Source of the DNA: Microbacterium sp. SYP-A9085
Lineage (GTDB): Bacteria; Actinomycetota; Actinomycetes; Actinomycetales; Microbacteriaceae
NCBI RefSeq assembly: GCF_009649635.1
Contig: NZ_WJII01000001.1
Coordinates: 496,001 to 560,000 of the forward strand
DNA length: 64,000 nucleotides
Reading direction: 5' to 3'
The translations under genes and the position numbers were made by a program. The notes under the pieces were generated by a model. That model searched no databases. It was not told the DNA's origin and saw nothing but the letters and a program-made list of their open reading frames with translations. Each line of letters opens with the position of its first letter. Within the stretch, counting starts at the first letter, position 1. This document shows, piece after piece, positions 1 to 8,726 of the stretch.

Positions 1-593
1 TTCGGGCGCACCAGCCCGTTGCGGGAGGGGAGTCCGCCGCCGGAGAGCTCGGTGAGCCCGGGGATGTGGATGAGGTCAGTGAACGGCATCGCCGTCACGA
101 ACTGGGCCAGGCCCAGCACAGCAAGCAGCCCGCCCGCTACGGCGATCCGCCACACGAGATCATCGATCCGGCGCCGGCTGCGCACGAAGTCGGTCGCCAG
201 CAGCAGCGTCCCGGTCCACGACAGCAGCGAGAGGACGGAGACATCGGCCGGGCTCATCTCGTCGAGGTTGATCGGGCGGGCCATTGCTATCGCATACGAG
301 ACGCAGCAGACGACGACGAGCGCGCCGGCCGCCCAGCGCAGGGGATAGAACCGCAGCTGCCTGGCCGGCCGGCGCCGCGTGACCACGAGGAGGAACCAGA
401 CGCACAGGCTCAGCAGTCCGATCAGCATCGACGGCGCGCCGGCGCTTCCGAGCGGACCTATCACGAATCGCGTCGGGACCGCGAGGAGCGCGAACAGGTA
501 GAACGTCAGCCATGTCACGGCGTCCGGGGGGACGCTGCGCGGGGGCGGCCGTCTCCGCGTTTCAGCGGCGTCCTGGGTGACGGCGGCGCTCAT
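1..593 (-). CDS. O-antigen ligase/Wzy-like polysaccharide polymerase, N-terminal part
   Basis: This reading frame is open from the ATG at 593 to the window edge, giving the first 197 residues of a polytopic membrane protein. After a short Arg/Pro-rich cytoplasmic tail (about residues 1-20) come several hydrophobic segments (roughly 27-40, 45-62, 75-95, 105-120, 135-155). A loop near 160-190 contains 'PGLTELSGGG' and 'RNGLVRP'. The topology and position beside a Wzz-like gene fit the O-antigen ligase/Wzy family, which polymerises or attaches lipid-linked polysaccharide outside the membrane. The ATG overlaps the stop of the upstream Wzz-like gene by 4 nt, so the two are probably translationally coupled. 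The catalytic periplasmic loop lies beyond the edge, so polymerase versus ligase cannot be decided here. Confidence 0.7.
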   Translation of the reverse strand, partial: MSAAVTQDAAETRRRPPPRSVPPDAVTWLTFYLFALLAVPTRFVIGPLGSAGAPSMLIGLLSLCVWFLLVVTRRRPARQLRFYPLRWAAGALVVVCCVSYAIAMARPINLDEMSPADVSVLSLLSWTGTLLLATDFVRSRRRIDDLVWRIAVAGGLLAVLGLAQFVTAMPFTDLIHIPGLTELSGGGLPSRNGLVRP

Positions 594-1402
594 GACGACG
601 AGTCATGACGGGCGGCGGTCGCACCTCCCTGGTGCGCGGACACCATGGAACGCTCTTGAGCGCTGTCGCCGTCCTCGACATCCGCGGTGTCGTCGACCGG
701 GAACCCGCTCTCCTCCTCCGACAGCTCGATCGGGCCCTCGGCAGTCGCGGCGTCCCCCCGGTGACGGCCGCGATCACGGGGAGAAACGGCGGCGCTGCGG
801 TGACGCCGCCGCTCGACCACGGAGTCGACGGCGAGCGCGATGATGATGGCGGCGGCCAGGCCGCCGCCGATCTCGAGCACCAGCAGGCGGATCAGCGTCT
901 GGTAGTCCGGCTCGGCCTCCGTGTCCATGGCGAGCTCCATGGACCGGACGGTGTCGGCGGGCTTCACGCCGACGTCCTTCTGCAGGTTCGCGAGCCGCTG
1001 TGAGACAGTGTCGGTCACGTAGGCGAGAGTGTCCAGGGCCCGCTTCTCGCCGTGGTCTTTCACATCGATAGCGACGACGCCACCGCGCGTCGTGTCATCG
1101 ACGCTCAGCTGCGCTTCGGCATCCGGGGAGACGGATTTGAGCTCGTCGGCGAAGGCCGTGCTCGAGTAGGTTGCGACGAGCACCCGGGCGGTCAGATCGA
1201 GTCCGCCGAGCTGGAGGAACGGGTTCGCGCCGACGGCCTCCCCGGTCGCGGCCGGCGGGAGCAGCAGCACGAGTCCTCGGGCGGTGTAGTCGGGTGGGCT
1301 CGCGGTGTATACGAACCAGGCACCTCCGAGCGTGAGGATGACGCCGACGATCAGCACATACCAGCGACGCCCGAGCGCGCCCGAGATCTCGCGAATCCCC
1401 AC
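590..1402 (-). CDS. Wzz-like polysaccharide chain-length regulator
   Basis: Predicted membrane protein of about 270 residues with the Wzz layout: a hydrophobic segment near residues 14-35, an extracytoplasmic region of about 140 residues, a second hydrophobic segment (about 180-205, rich in Leu/Ile/Ala), then a charged cytoplasmic tail of about 65 residues. No Walker motif or tyrosine-kinase domain is seen, so this is the membrane half only. The GTG at 1402 is preferred because a GGGGA sequence lies just upstream; a TTG at 1414 would add four residues. The gene overlaps the Wzy/ligase-like gene by 4 nt. It probably controls length or export of the polymer made by this locus. Family assignment rests on topology and context, as sequence conservation in this family is low. 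Confidence 0.65.
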   Translation of the reverse strand: MGIREISGALGRRWYVLIVGVILTLGGAWFVYTASPPDYTARGLVLLLPPAATGEAVGANPFLQLGGLDLTARVLVATYSSTAFADELKSVSPDAEAQLSVDDTTRGGVVAIDVKDHGEKRALDTLAYVTDTVSQRLANLQKDVGVKPADTVRSMELAMDTEAEPDYQTLIRLLVLEIGGGLAAAIIIALAVDSVVERRRHRSAAVSPRDRGRHRGDAATAEGPIELSEEESGFPVDDTADVEDGDSAQERSMVSAHQGGATAARHDSSS

Positions 1403-1550
1403 AGCTTCCCCCAAGCTCGAAGACCACTATCCGCGCGACATCCGGCACTGGATGCAGCAGGCCCTCACAGCGAGCCTGCGGACGCACACGCTATCGTTCT
1501 GTGACGCCGACAACGGTACAGTACGGCGCTGAGAAGTCGGTGAGGAGACG
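1403..1550. promoter_or_regulatory. Divergent intergenic region between two Wzz-like genes
   Basis: This 148-bp gap separates a leftward and a rightward Wzz-like gene and must hold promoters for both. For the rightward gene a possible -10, TACAGT, lies at 1517-1522, and the Shine-Dalgarno GAGGAG is at 1542-1547. I could not assign a convincing -35 or a leftward -10. Confidence 0.35.
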
Positions 1551-2282
1551 ATGACGCTCGCGGACCTGCTTCACGCACTGCGCAGACGGTGGCCCGTCCT
1601 GCTGATCGGTCTGCTCGTGACGCTCCCGCTCGCCTCCCTGGCCGCGAAGCCGGCACCGGTCTACGATGCCCGCACGCAGGTCGTGTTCATGGCCCCGTCC
1701 AGCCTCGACAACCCCAACGAGCTCGTCACCCAGGCGGAGTCGGTCATCATCACGGCGGGCATCGTCGCCAAGCGCATCAACGGCGCGACGCGGCCTCTGT
1801 TGTACGGAAGCCCGGAGGTGGACGCTGTCGGCGTGCCGGATGTCGGCGACACGTGGATCCAGCTGCTGAACACGGGAACGCAGTGGGTGCCGGCCTTCGA
1901 TGAGCAGGTGCTGCTCGTGGACACCGTCGGCGCGACGCGCGAGGAGGCCGCCGCGAAGATGGATGCCGCGATCACGCGGATCCACACGGTTCTCAACCAG
2001 CTTCAGCGCGAGCAGCACGTGGCGCCGATCAACGACATCACCACCATCTCCTCCCCCGACCCGGCGCGCATCACCCGGATCGAGGGCAGCCGCCCCCGGG
2101 CGGCCGGCATGACCGCCGCCATCGGGCTGTTCGTCACCCTCACCGCGGTCATTGCCTTGGAAGTTCGTCGCGGTGCTCGTTCCCCGAACGGCCCGTCCCC
2201 TGAGGTGCGCCGGTCGGCTGCGCGGCCTGTGCCGGCTCCCGTGCGCGTCGCCGACGAACCGGTGCCAGAGCCGGTGCGGTGA
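1551..2282 (+). CDS. Second Wzz-like chain-length/export protein
   Basis: Protein of 243 residues with a cytoplasmic start 'MTLADLLHALRRRWPVLL', a transmembrane helix at about 14-32, an extracytoplasmic region with Glu/Lys/Gln-rich helices (about 120-165), a second helix near 186-205 and a basic, Pro-rich tail of about 40 residues. This is the usual Wzz/capsular-adaptor topology without a kinase domain. The SD GAGGAG 3-8 nt before ATG supports the start. It is the only rightward gene here, and its TGA abuts the stop of the convergent asparagine-synthetase-like gene with no gap (both stops lie in the palindrome TGATCA). Having two Wzz-like proteins in one locus suggests two chain-length classes or a hetero-oligomer. 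Confidence 0.65.
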   Translation: MTLADLLHALRRRWPVLLIGLLVTLPLASLAAKPAPVYDARTQVVFMAPSSLDNPNELVTQAESVIITAGIVAKRINGATRPLLYGSPEVDAVGVPDVGDTWIQLLNTGTQWVPAFDEQVLLVDTVGATREEAAAKMDAAITRIHTVLNQLQREQHVAPINDITTISSPDPARITRIEGSRPRAAGMTAAIGLFVTLTAVIALEVRRGARSPNGPSPEVRRSAARPVPAPVRVADEPVPEPVR

Positions 2283-3989
2283 TCAGTCCAGCACCGCGTG
2301 GTCTGCGACCACGATCAGGGCTGTTGCCAGCGCCACCGAGCTGGGTCGCGGTGCGAGCGCGCCGGAGAGCACACGGTCCATCCACACCGGGTCGACGACC
2401 TCCCGGAGGGATGCCGCGACGAGCGCATCGTGTGAGCGCCAGTGGCGCACAACGAGCTCGGAGAGCACGTCCGTGCCCTCGGCGGGCCTGTTCCCACCGC
2501 GTACCCGCTGGATGACCTTGCGCGCGCCCTTGCCGGCGACGGTCCGGGCCCGGCGGGCGGCGCCGAGGGCGGACGGCGCCACATGCACCACGGGTGCCGG
2601 CCGGCCCTCCAAGGGGACGGTGCCGAGGTCGGCGTCCAGTCGCATCTGCAGCCGCCCGAAGAATCGGGCGTGGGCCTTCTCGGCGGGCGGAACCCCTTCC
2701 ACCGCGGCAAGGAACGCCGCGGAGAGCATCGGGTTCACGACGAGGCGGTCGTCGCCGACGGCCGTGTCGTTCGTGCCCGCCCACCGTTGCACGCGATTGC
2801 GCAGGTACAGCCGGTCCGTGGCGCGGAACCATTCGTCGCCGCCGCGCCGCAGCGCGGCGTAGACCTCGTCCACCGCGACATCCTGCGCCCATCGTGCGAA
2901 GTCCGCCACGAGCATCCCCGGCTCGACGGCATGGTTGGGGAACATCCGCCACATCGCGAGACGTCGCGCATCGTCGCGGTCATAGGGGCGGTCGCGGACG
3001 CGGGACGAGTAGTAGAAGCCGCGTCCGACCTCGCCGCCGACGCCGGAGATCCGGGCGCCCTGGTCGAACTGCTCCTCGGCGAGCGCCAGGGCCGCGAGGG
3101 CGAGAGCGTCGGTGTGGGCGTCCACCTGGAGAGCAGCCCGGCGCACTCGTCGCCATGCCTGTTCGGGACTGAGCCGGGAGGCGTCGACCGACGGACGCAC
3201 CTCATGATCGAGCCCGCACCGCTCCGCGAGCACCCGTGCGATGCGGACGTCGCCGTCGTCGGGGGTTCCCAGCGTCATGGCCCGCAGGCCGCGGCGGCGG
3301 GACGGGGGAACGGCGCTGAGCAGGATCCGGGAGTCCCACCCGCCGGACAGCTGCAGGATCACGTCGGGGTGCTCGTCGAGCAGCCGCTCCATCGTCGCCG
3401 TGAGGGCGGCCGCGGCCAGGCCGACGCCCTCATCGGCCGACAGCGCACGCGGCGGGACATCGTCCGGCGCGGCGACCGCGACGCCGGCGGCATCCAGGCG
3501 GGCGGTGGCGCCGGGGGTGAGCTTGGAGATCCCGTCGAACATCGTGCGCTGCCCGAGCTGCCAGCCCAGCTGGGACTGCACCGCCACGGCCCGCCGGTCG
3601 AGCCCCGCCTGCGTCGTCCACCCGGCCAGGAGCGCGGACGTCGATATCACCGGAGCGGCGTCGCCGTGATACAGCTGCCGGAATCCCGCGGCATCGGCGG
3701 CCACGGTGACCCCATCGCCGTCGCCGGTGAGGATCGCGAACGGCGGAAGCATCCGTGCGGCCAGCGCCCCGGGGGCGGCAGCGCCCGCAGCCAGGTCGCC
3801 GTCGGCGACCGGACCGGCGGCATCCCAGCGCAGCCGCGAGAGCGCAAGCACCGGGCCCGCGGCCACCGGCTCCAGCCCCCACCGGACGAGCTCGATGTCG
3901 CCGTGGCGGGTCCGGGTGGCACGCTCCGGGATCCTCGCCCGTGCCGGCACGCCCGCCGGCACCGCCAGGAACCCGGACAGCGGCGGCAT
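2283..3989 (-). CDS. Asparagine-synthetase-like ATP-dependent ligase
   Basis: 568-residue member of the class-B asparagine synthetase superfamily. The synthetase PP-loop 'SGGWDS' is at about residues 215-220, followed by 'GVGGEVGRGFYYSS' near 325. The N-terminal half has the Ntn-amidotransferase length but starts Met-Pro: the Cys2 needed for glutamine hydrolysis is absent. So it probably does not make asparagine from glutamine; it may adenylate a carboxylate and transfer an external amine, as beta-lactam synthetases and lasso-peptide cyclases do. It is the last gene of the leftward polysaccharide operon, its ATG overlapping the previous TGA by 1 nt. A role in amidating or aminoacylating the glycan is inference. 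No precursor-peptide gene is visible nearby. Confidence 0.75.
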   Translation of the reverse strand: MPPLSGFLAVPAGVPARARIPERATRTRHGDIELVRWGLEPVAAGPVLALSRLRWDAAGPVADGDLAAGAAAPGALAARMLPPFAILTGDGDGVTVAADAAGFRQLYHGDAAPVISTSALLAGWTTQAGLDRRAVAVQSQLGWQLGQRTMFDGISKLTPGATARLDAAGVAVAAPDDVPPRALSADEGVGLAAAALTATMERLLDEHPDVILQLSGGWDSRILLSAVPPSRRRGLRAMTLGTPDDGDVRIARVLAERCGLDHEVRPSVDASRLSPEQAWRRVRRAALQVDAHTDALALAALALAEEQFDQGARISGVGGEVGRGFYYSSRVRDRPYDRDDARRLAMWRMFPNHAVEPGMLVADFARWAQDVAVDEVYAALRRGGDEWFRATDRLYLRNRVQRWAGTNDTAVGDDRLVVNPMLSAAFLAAVEGVPPAEKAHARFFGRLQMRLDADLGTVPLEGRPAPVVHVAPSALGAARRARTVAGKGARKVIQRVRGGNRPAEGTDVLSELVVRHWRSHDALVAASLREVVDPVWMDRVLSGALAPRPSSVALATALIVVADHAVLD

Positions 3990-5008
3990 CACGATGCGCC
4001 CCACCGGATGAACGTGACGGTGCTGGTGGGGTACGACGTGACGCGCATCGACCGGCGGGAGCGCAGGAGTCCGCCGCCGACGGCTTCGTCGTGGATGGCG
4101 GGCTCCACGTACCCCATGACGAACCGCCCGTGCGGGTGGGCGTCGTACGCCCGCTGCGCCATCCGCGTGATGAGGTACCAGGCGGCGCCGGTGTTGCCGG
4201 CCTGCGAGCCGCCGTCGGCATAGTACGTGCTGCCCGCGAACTCGAGACCGTGGAACGCGGCCATCGGCCCGGCCGACGATGTGGCGACGGCAGTGAGTGC
4301 ATACCGACGTGCGGAGACGATGCCCGCGACCGCCGACACCGCGGCGGCGGTGCGCCGGAATCGCAGGCCCTTCCGGCGGTACATCGTGGAGCGCAGCCGG
4401 ATGATCGTGGGCACATGGCGCAGGCTCCCCAGGCCCGATCGCACGTCGAGCTGCAGGCCGTCGATCTCGTTCTGCGCCTTCTTGACGTTTCTGCGCACAT
4501 TGGTGCTGATGGCCCGCCAGTACTCTTCCCACGTGGGCCATGCGGCGAAGTCGACCGCCTCGACGACCATGGGCCGCACCCGAGTCACCGTGACGCCGGG
4601 GATCGCGGCGATGTCGTCTTCGCGGGGCGGCTCCATCGACAGTTCCCAGCCGTACGAGAAGGTGCCCGGGCCGACGGCGGTGAGCACCGCCGCCATCACC
4701 GGTGGCCAGGGGCCCGCAGACGGTGCGAGCACGAGCCGATCGAGGAAGACATGGTCGGTTCCTGCGGTGCCCACGGCGCACTGCGCGACGACGTCGCCGG
4801 ACGCGCCGCCGCCGGCGTGCACCTCGAACAGCCGCAGCCGGCGGCGGCCGACGTGCTTGACCGCCCACCCGCGCAGATGTCCCGTGGTCAGGCGCACCGA
4901 GGAACGGTTCCGTTCCGCGAACGCGTTCCAGCGGGCGCTGTCGACCGTGCGCAGGTGCCGTTCGACGACGACGAGGCCGTCGGCGCGCGCTCCGCCCCCC
5001 TCGGTCAC
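3989..5008 (-). CDS. FemAB/GNAT-like acyl- or aminoacyltransferase
   Basis: 339-residue protein with the layout of the 'BioF2-like/FemAB' GNAT group. A variable N-terminal subdomain is followed by a basic helix ('RRNVKKAQNEIDG', about 170-185) and a C-terminal GNAT core containing 'ALTAVATSSAGPMAAFHG', 'TYYADGGSQAGNTGAAWYLI' and 'HPHGRFVMGYVEP'. Such proteins commonly sit in exopolysaccharide loci and are thought to transfer an acyl or aminoacyl group to a sugar or peptide. It overlaps the preceding glycosyltransferase by 4 nt and the asparagine-synthetase-like gene by 1 nt, so all three are probably co-translated. Pairing of an adenylating ligase with a FemAB-like transferase suggests a shared modification of the polymer (inference). 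Substrate unknown. Confidence 0.65.
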   Translation of the reverse strand: MTEGGGARADGLVVVERHLRTVDSARWNAFAERNRSSVRLTTGHLRGWAVKHVGRRRLRLFEVHAGGGASGDVVAQCAVGTAGTDHVFLDRLVLAPSAGPWPPVMAAVLTAVGPGTFSYGWELSMEPPREDDIAAIPGVTVTRVRPMVVEAVDFAAWPTWEEYWRAISTNVRRNVKKAQNEIDGLQLDVRSGLGSLRHVPTIIRLRSTMYRRKGLRFRRTAAAVSAVAGIVSARRYALTAVATSSAGPMAAFHGLEFAGSTYYADGGSQAGNTGAAWYLITRMAQRAYDAHPHGRFVMGYVEPAIHDEAVGGGLLRSRRSMRVTSYPTSTVTFIRWGAS

Positions 5009-6336
5009 GGGGCACGCCGTTCGAGCAGGTAGCGGCCGGCCTCACCGGGATCGTCGAGGTCGACGTACCGGCGACCCTGACGATCCGATCCGGCCGCGGC
5101 GCCGTCGTCCGGTACCGCGGGTCCGGGCCTGGAAAAACCTGTGAGATCGTCGAACACACCGACGTACGCGTCGGCCTGGGGTCGCCAGTCGAGCGCGTCC
5201 GCGACGCGGCGCCGTCCCCGCTCGCCGAGTTCGACCCGCAGGCGGGGATCGTCGATGAGGCGCTCGACGGCGTCGGCGAACGCCGCGATGTCACCCGACG
5301 GGACGTAGAGAAGGCAGTCGCCGCCCGACACCCGCGTCTCGGCGAGGTCGAACGACACCGCCGGCAGCCCGTACGCCATGTACTCCATCGTCTTGTTCAT
5401 CGTGGACAGGTCGTTCAGGGGCGTCTTCAGATCGGGGCACAGTCCGATGTCGGCGCGGCTGAGGTACTCGGCGATGGCCACGCGGTCGACGCGTCCGGTG
5501 AACGTGACGCTAGCGTCGAGGCCCAGCGCGGTGCACTGCGTCTTCAGCTCGTCGAGGCAGTCGCCGAATCCGAGAAGGGTCGCCGTGACATTCGCGCGCC
5601 CCCGCCGGTGCACGAGCTCGTCCATGACCAGCAGCACCTGATCCACGCCGTCCTGCGGGCCCATGATGCCGAGGTAGGCCAGTTCGATCCCGTCGGCCGG
5701 GCGGGGCCGCTCCGGGTAGACGGGGCGCATCTGCCGGGTGTCGGGCCCGCTGCGCACCACCGTGACGTGCTCGGGCGACAGCCCGCCGCGCCGGACGGCG
5801 ATGGCCTTGTACGACTCGTTCGTGGACGTGACGCGGTCGGCGGTGCGGAAGGTGCGCCGCTCCAGCCAGCGCAGCCCCCGGAACTGCAGCTTCTGGGCGA
5901 ATGTGGTGGGGTCGCCGAACCGGGAGATGTACAGCTCCGGATTGAGGTCGTGGTGGTCGAAGACGAACCTCACGCGGCGGATGCGCCACAGGAGCGCGAG
6001 CAGCCAATACGTGTCGGGCGGGTTGCACGCCTGGATGACGTGGAACCGGCGGCGACGCCAGGCCGCGAGCGACAGCAAGGCGGTGCGCACCCAGCTGTAC
6101 GCGAACTCCCACGCGAACCCGAGGAATCCTTCCGCCTCCGCCGCCGGCGGGTACTTGTAGATGTCGACGCCGTCGATGTGCTGGCGCGGCGGATCACCCG
6201 GGCCCTTCGGGCAGATCACGCTGACGTGGTACCCGCGGGCGACGAGCGCCTGGCACTCGAGCCACACCCGCCGGTCCAGCGGAACGGGCAGGTTCTGCAC
6301 GATGATCAGGACGTGCGGGCCTGAGCTGTGCGGCAT
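5005..6336 (-). CDS. Glycosyltransferase family 4 protein
   Basis: 443-residue GT-B glycosyltransferase. The N-terminal Rossmann domain begins 'HVLIIVQNLPVPLDRRVW' and contains 'GYHVSVICPKG'; the C-terminal donor-binding domain contains 'GIMGPQDGVDQVL', 'VTFTGRV', 'ADIGLCPD' and 'KTMEYMAYGLPAVSFD' (the GT4 K/E motif region). A 40-residue acidic/basic tail follows. Proteins of this shape ('WbuB/WcaL-like') transfer a nucleotide-activated sugar to a lipid-linked acceptor on the cytoplasmic side. The start ATG overlaps the previous gene's TGA by 1 nt and its stop overlaps the next gene by 4 nt, inside the eleven-gene operon. Donor and linkage cannot be read from sequence. Confidence 0.85.
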   Translation of the reverse strand: MPHSSGPHVLIIVQNLPVPLDRRVWLECQALVARGYHVSVICPKGPGDPPRQHIDGVDIYKYPPAAEAEGFLGFAWEFAYSWVRTALLSLAAWRRRRFHVIQACNPPDTYWLLALLWRIRRVRFVFDHHDLNPELYISRFGDPTTFAQKLQFRGLRWLERRTFRTADRVTSTNESYKAIAVRRGGLSPEHVTVVRSGPDTRQMRPVYPERPRPADGIELAYLGIMGPQDGVDQVLLVMDELVHRRGRANVTATLLGFGDCLDELKTQCTALGLDASVTFTGRVDRVAIAEYLSRADIGLCPDLKTPLNDLSTMNKTMEYMAYGLPAVSFDLAETRVSGGDCLLYVPSGDIAAFADAVERLIDDPRLRVELGERGRRRVADALDWRPQADAYVGVFDDLTGFSRPGPAVPDDGAAAGSDRQGRRYVDLDDPGEAGRYLLERRAP

Positions 6337-8726
6337 CAACGGCTCCCCTCCGTGTCGTCGCCGTCGATCAGCCGCAGCAGCCGATCGGCGCGATCGTTCC
6401 AGTCGTGTCCCGCGACGGATGCGGCGATGGCGGCGCGGTCGACGTCGCCGGACAGTGCTTCCCGCACCGCGGTCACGAACCCTGCGCGGTCGGCCACCCG
6501 CACGTACCGGTCGTCGAGCCCGTCGACGACCGCGATATCGGTGGCGACGGCCGGGATCCCCGCCGCCAGATACTCGATCGTCTTCAGCGGATAGCTGCGC
6601 CGATTGAACATCGAGTCCCGATACGGCGTGAGCCCGACGTCCAGGGCGCCGAGGTACCGCGGAAGCTCCTCGCGGGGGACGGCGTCGATCCATCGAACGC
6701 CCGGACGGGCGATCAGCTCGTCGAAGGCCGCATTGTCGGCCGCCGTCTCGAACCAGCGCGGTCCGACCAGCAGGAGACTGATCCCCGCTTCCTGGACGGC
6801 CCCCAGCAGATTCAGGTCGATCCGCGCGTTGAACTGTCCGATGACGCCGGCGACGGGTCCGGTGAGTCCGACCTCGTCCGCGGGCGTGCGCGGGATGTCG
6901 CGGAACCGCTGCAGCTCGGCGCCGTTGGGCAGCCACTGCGCGGGTTCGGACCGTCGCTGCAGATGCCGGGCGAGCTGCGGCGTCACGGCCACCACGAGGT
7001 CCGCGGCCGCCAGATTCTTCTCCCGTGCGGCGTGCAGGTAGGCGGAGCTGACACCCCACAGTGCTCCAGCGGCGACCGAGTCGTCAGTCTCATAGAACAC
7101 CTTGCGTCCTGGCAGATTCGCCACCAGCGGCAGGATCGGCGCGGTGGTCGAGGCGATCACCGCCGAGGGGGCGAGGCCGTTTCCGCGCAGGTGGCGGCGG
7201 GCCGCGCGCGCGCGACGGCGATCGCCGATCGCCCGCAGGATCGGCCGCTGGGGACCCGGCAGTGTGAAGACCCGGAGCCGGGTGACGTTGTCCTGCGGCT
7301 CGCTGGAGCGGGGGCCGCGGTGCCGGCGGAGGCTGAGCAGTGACGTGGCTGTGTCGACCCAGATCACGGGGCGACGTGCGGCCAGTGCGCTGACAAGGTG
7401 CCGGTCGGTGCCGGCGAGGGTGTCCCAGCGCACGCCGGCGAAGTAGAGGATGGGCCCGTCGGACCGCGCGTCGCCCTGCGGGCGGGACGGGGGCGGGGCG
7501 GCTGCCGCCACGGGGGCGGCGTTGAAGTCGTCGGCGCGCCGGTTTCCGCGCAGCTTCTGGATGCGCCGGCGAGCGTAGTACGCGCCGATGCGCAGGCCGG
7601 ATGCCGCCGCCGCGCCGAGGCGCCGCTTCTGCCCCGGCGCCGAGGCGACGGCATCCCGGTAGACGGTCACGAGATGACGGGCGGCCGTCGTCAGCGAGAA
7701 GTCCTCGACCACCCGACGGCCGAACTCTCCTCGCTCGCGGCGCAGCGCAGGGTCATCCAGCAGCGGCAGGAGCTCGGCCCGCAGGGTCGCCACCCCGTCC
7801 TGCGCGGCGGCGCCCACGCCATACCATCCCTGCCACCGGAATGTGTCGACCGTCGCGGGCGAGAGGGCGCGGAAGAATCCGTGCTCGCCCTGCACGATCA
7901 GCGGCTTGCCGAAGGCGAGGGATCGCAGTGCGGAACCGCCCATCCCGATCATGATGTCGGCTGTCGCGTAGGCCGCTCGAGGGTCGGCGAGCTCACCGGT
8001 GAACACGATGCTCTTCCGGCCGGAGTGGGCGTGCGCCGCCGCCGCGGCGGCTTCCATGTCGGCGCGGGAGCGGCCCTCGCCGACGATGAGGAGCTGGAAC
8101 GGCGCCCGGTCGACGAGGTCTCCGGCCAGCTCGATAGCGGAGAAGATGCCCTCGGCCTTCAGGTCCGGTACGAGCCGGCTGACCACGGCCACGACCGGCC
8201 GGTCGTCCAGCCCCCTCTGCCGCTTGAAGGCGTCGATCTCCGCGGCCGGCAGCGGATGGTTCGCGGCGAGGTCCACGGGCGGCTCCATCAGCTGCGCGGC
8301 CGCGCGGCCGCGGATGTGCTCGGCGGCGAGGATCTGCTGCGTGCCGACAAGCAGCGGCATCCACTTCGGGATGAAGGGGGCTATCGCCATCGACATCACC
8401 GTTGTGACGACGGCGACGTCCGGAAGCGGGTCGACGGCGAGCGCCGCCTCGAGCGCGGGGGGCCACTCGTATCCGTGGACCACGTCGATGCCGCGTTCGA
8501 CCACAAGCCGGCGCAGCGCACGCACCACCCGTGGCGAGGGGCGCCGACCCGGCTCCGGAGCGGCGACGAACTCCAGTCCGAGCTCGTCGATGCGTGCGCA
8601 GAGGCTGCCGGGCCGGCCGAACACTATGCATTCATGGCCGAGGGCCTGTACGGCGGCGGCGAGCTCGATGGCGTTCAGCTGACTGCCGCCGATGTCCAGG
8701 TCGTGCGGGTAGACGACGATCTTCAC
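6336..8726 (-). CDS. Tandem (two-domain) GT4-type glycosyltransferase fusion
   Basis: A single uninterrupted 796-residue frame encodes two complete GT-B glycosyltransferases. Module 1 (about residues 1-360) starts 'KIVVYPHDLDIGGSQLN' and includes 'VVSRLVPDLKAEG', 'LLIVGEGRSR' and 'IMIGMGGSALRSLAFGKPLIV'. A basic then Ala/Pro-rich linker (361-422) leads to module 2 (about 423-790), starting 'ILYFAGVRWD', with 'YETDD', 'LPNGAELQRF', 'GVIGQFNARID' and 'LKTIEYLAAGIPAVATD'. GTG start at 8726 overlaps the flippase stop (GTGA). A fusion may add two sugars in sequence to the lipid-linked repeat unit without releasing the intermediate. I see no frameshift or internal stop. Internal re-initiation to give separate proteins is not excluded. 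Confidence 0.85.
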   Translation of the reverse strand: MKIVVYPHDLDIGGSQLNAIELAAAVQALGHECIVFGRPGSLCARIDELGLEFVAAPEPGRRPSPRVVRALRRLVVERGIDVVHGYEWPPALEAALAVDPLPDVAVVTTVMSMAIAPFIPKWMPLLVGTQQILAAEHIRGRAAAQLMEPPVDLAANHPLPAAEIDAFKRQRGLDDRPVVAVVSRLVPDLKAEGIFSAIELAGDLVDRAPFQLLIVGEGRSRADMEAAAAAAHAHSGRKSIVFTGELADPRAAYATADIMIGMGGSALRSLAFGKPLIVQGEHGFFRALSPATVDTFRWQGWYGVGAAAQDGVATLRAELLPLLDDPALRRERGEFGRRVVEDFSLTTAARHLVTVYRDAVASAPGQKRRLGAAAASGLRIGAYYARRRIQKLRGNRRADDFNAAPVAAAAPPPSRPQGDARSDGPILYFAGVRWDTLAGTDRHLVSALAARRPVIWVDTATSLLSLRRHRGPRSSEPQDNVTRLRVFTLPGPQRPILRAIGDRRRARAARRHLRGNGLAPSAVIASTTAPILPLVANLPGRKVFYETDDSVAAGALWGVSSAYLHAAREKNLAAADLVVAVTPQLARHLQRRSEPAQWLPNGAELQRFRDIPRTPADEVGLTGPVAGVIGQFNARIDLNLLGAVQEAGISLLLVGPRWFETAADNAAFDELIARPGVRWIDAVPREELPRYLGALDVGLTPYRDSMFNRRSYPLKTIEYLAAGIPAVATDIAVVDGLDDRYVRVADRAGFVTAVREALSGDVDRAAIAASVAGHDWNDRADRLLRLIDGDDTEGSR

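Noticed and set aside
2283..5008. Lasso-peptide or other RiPP cluster
   Set aside because: The asparagine-synthetase-like protein invites this, but there is no small precursor gene, protease B1/B2 or dedicated exporter nearby, and the genes are embedded in a glycan operon.
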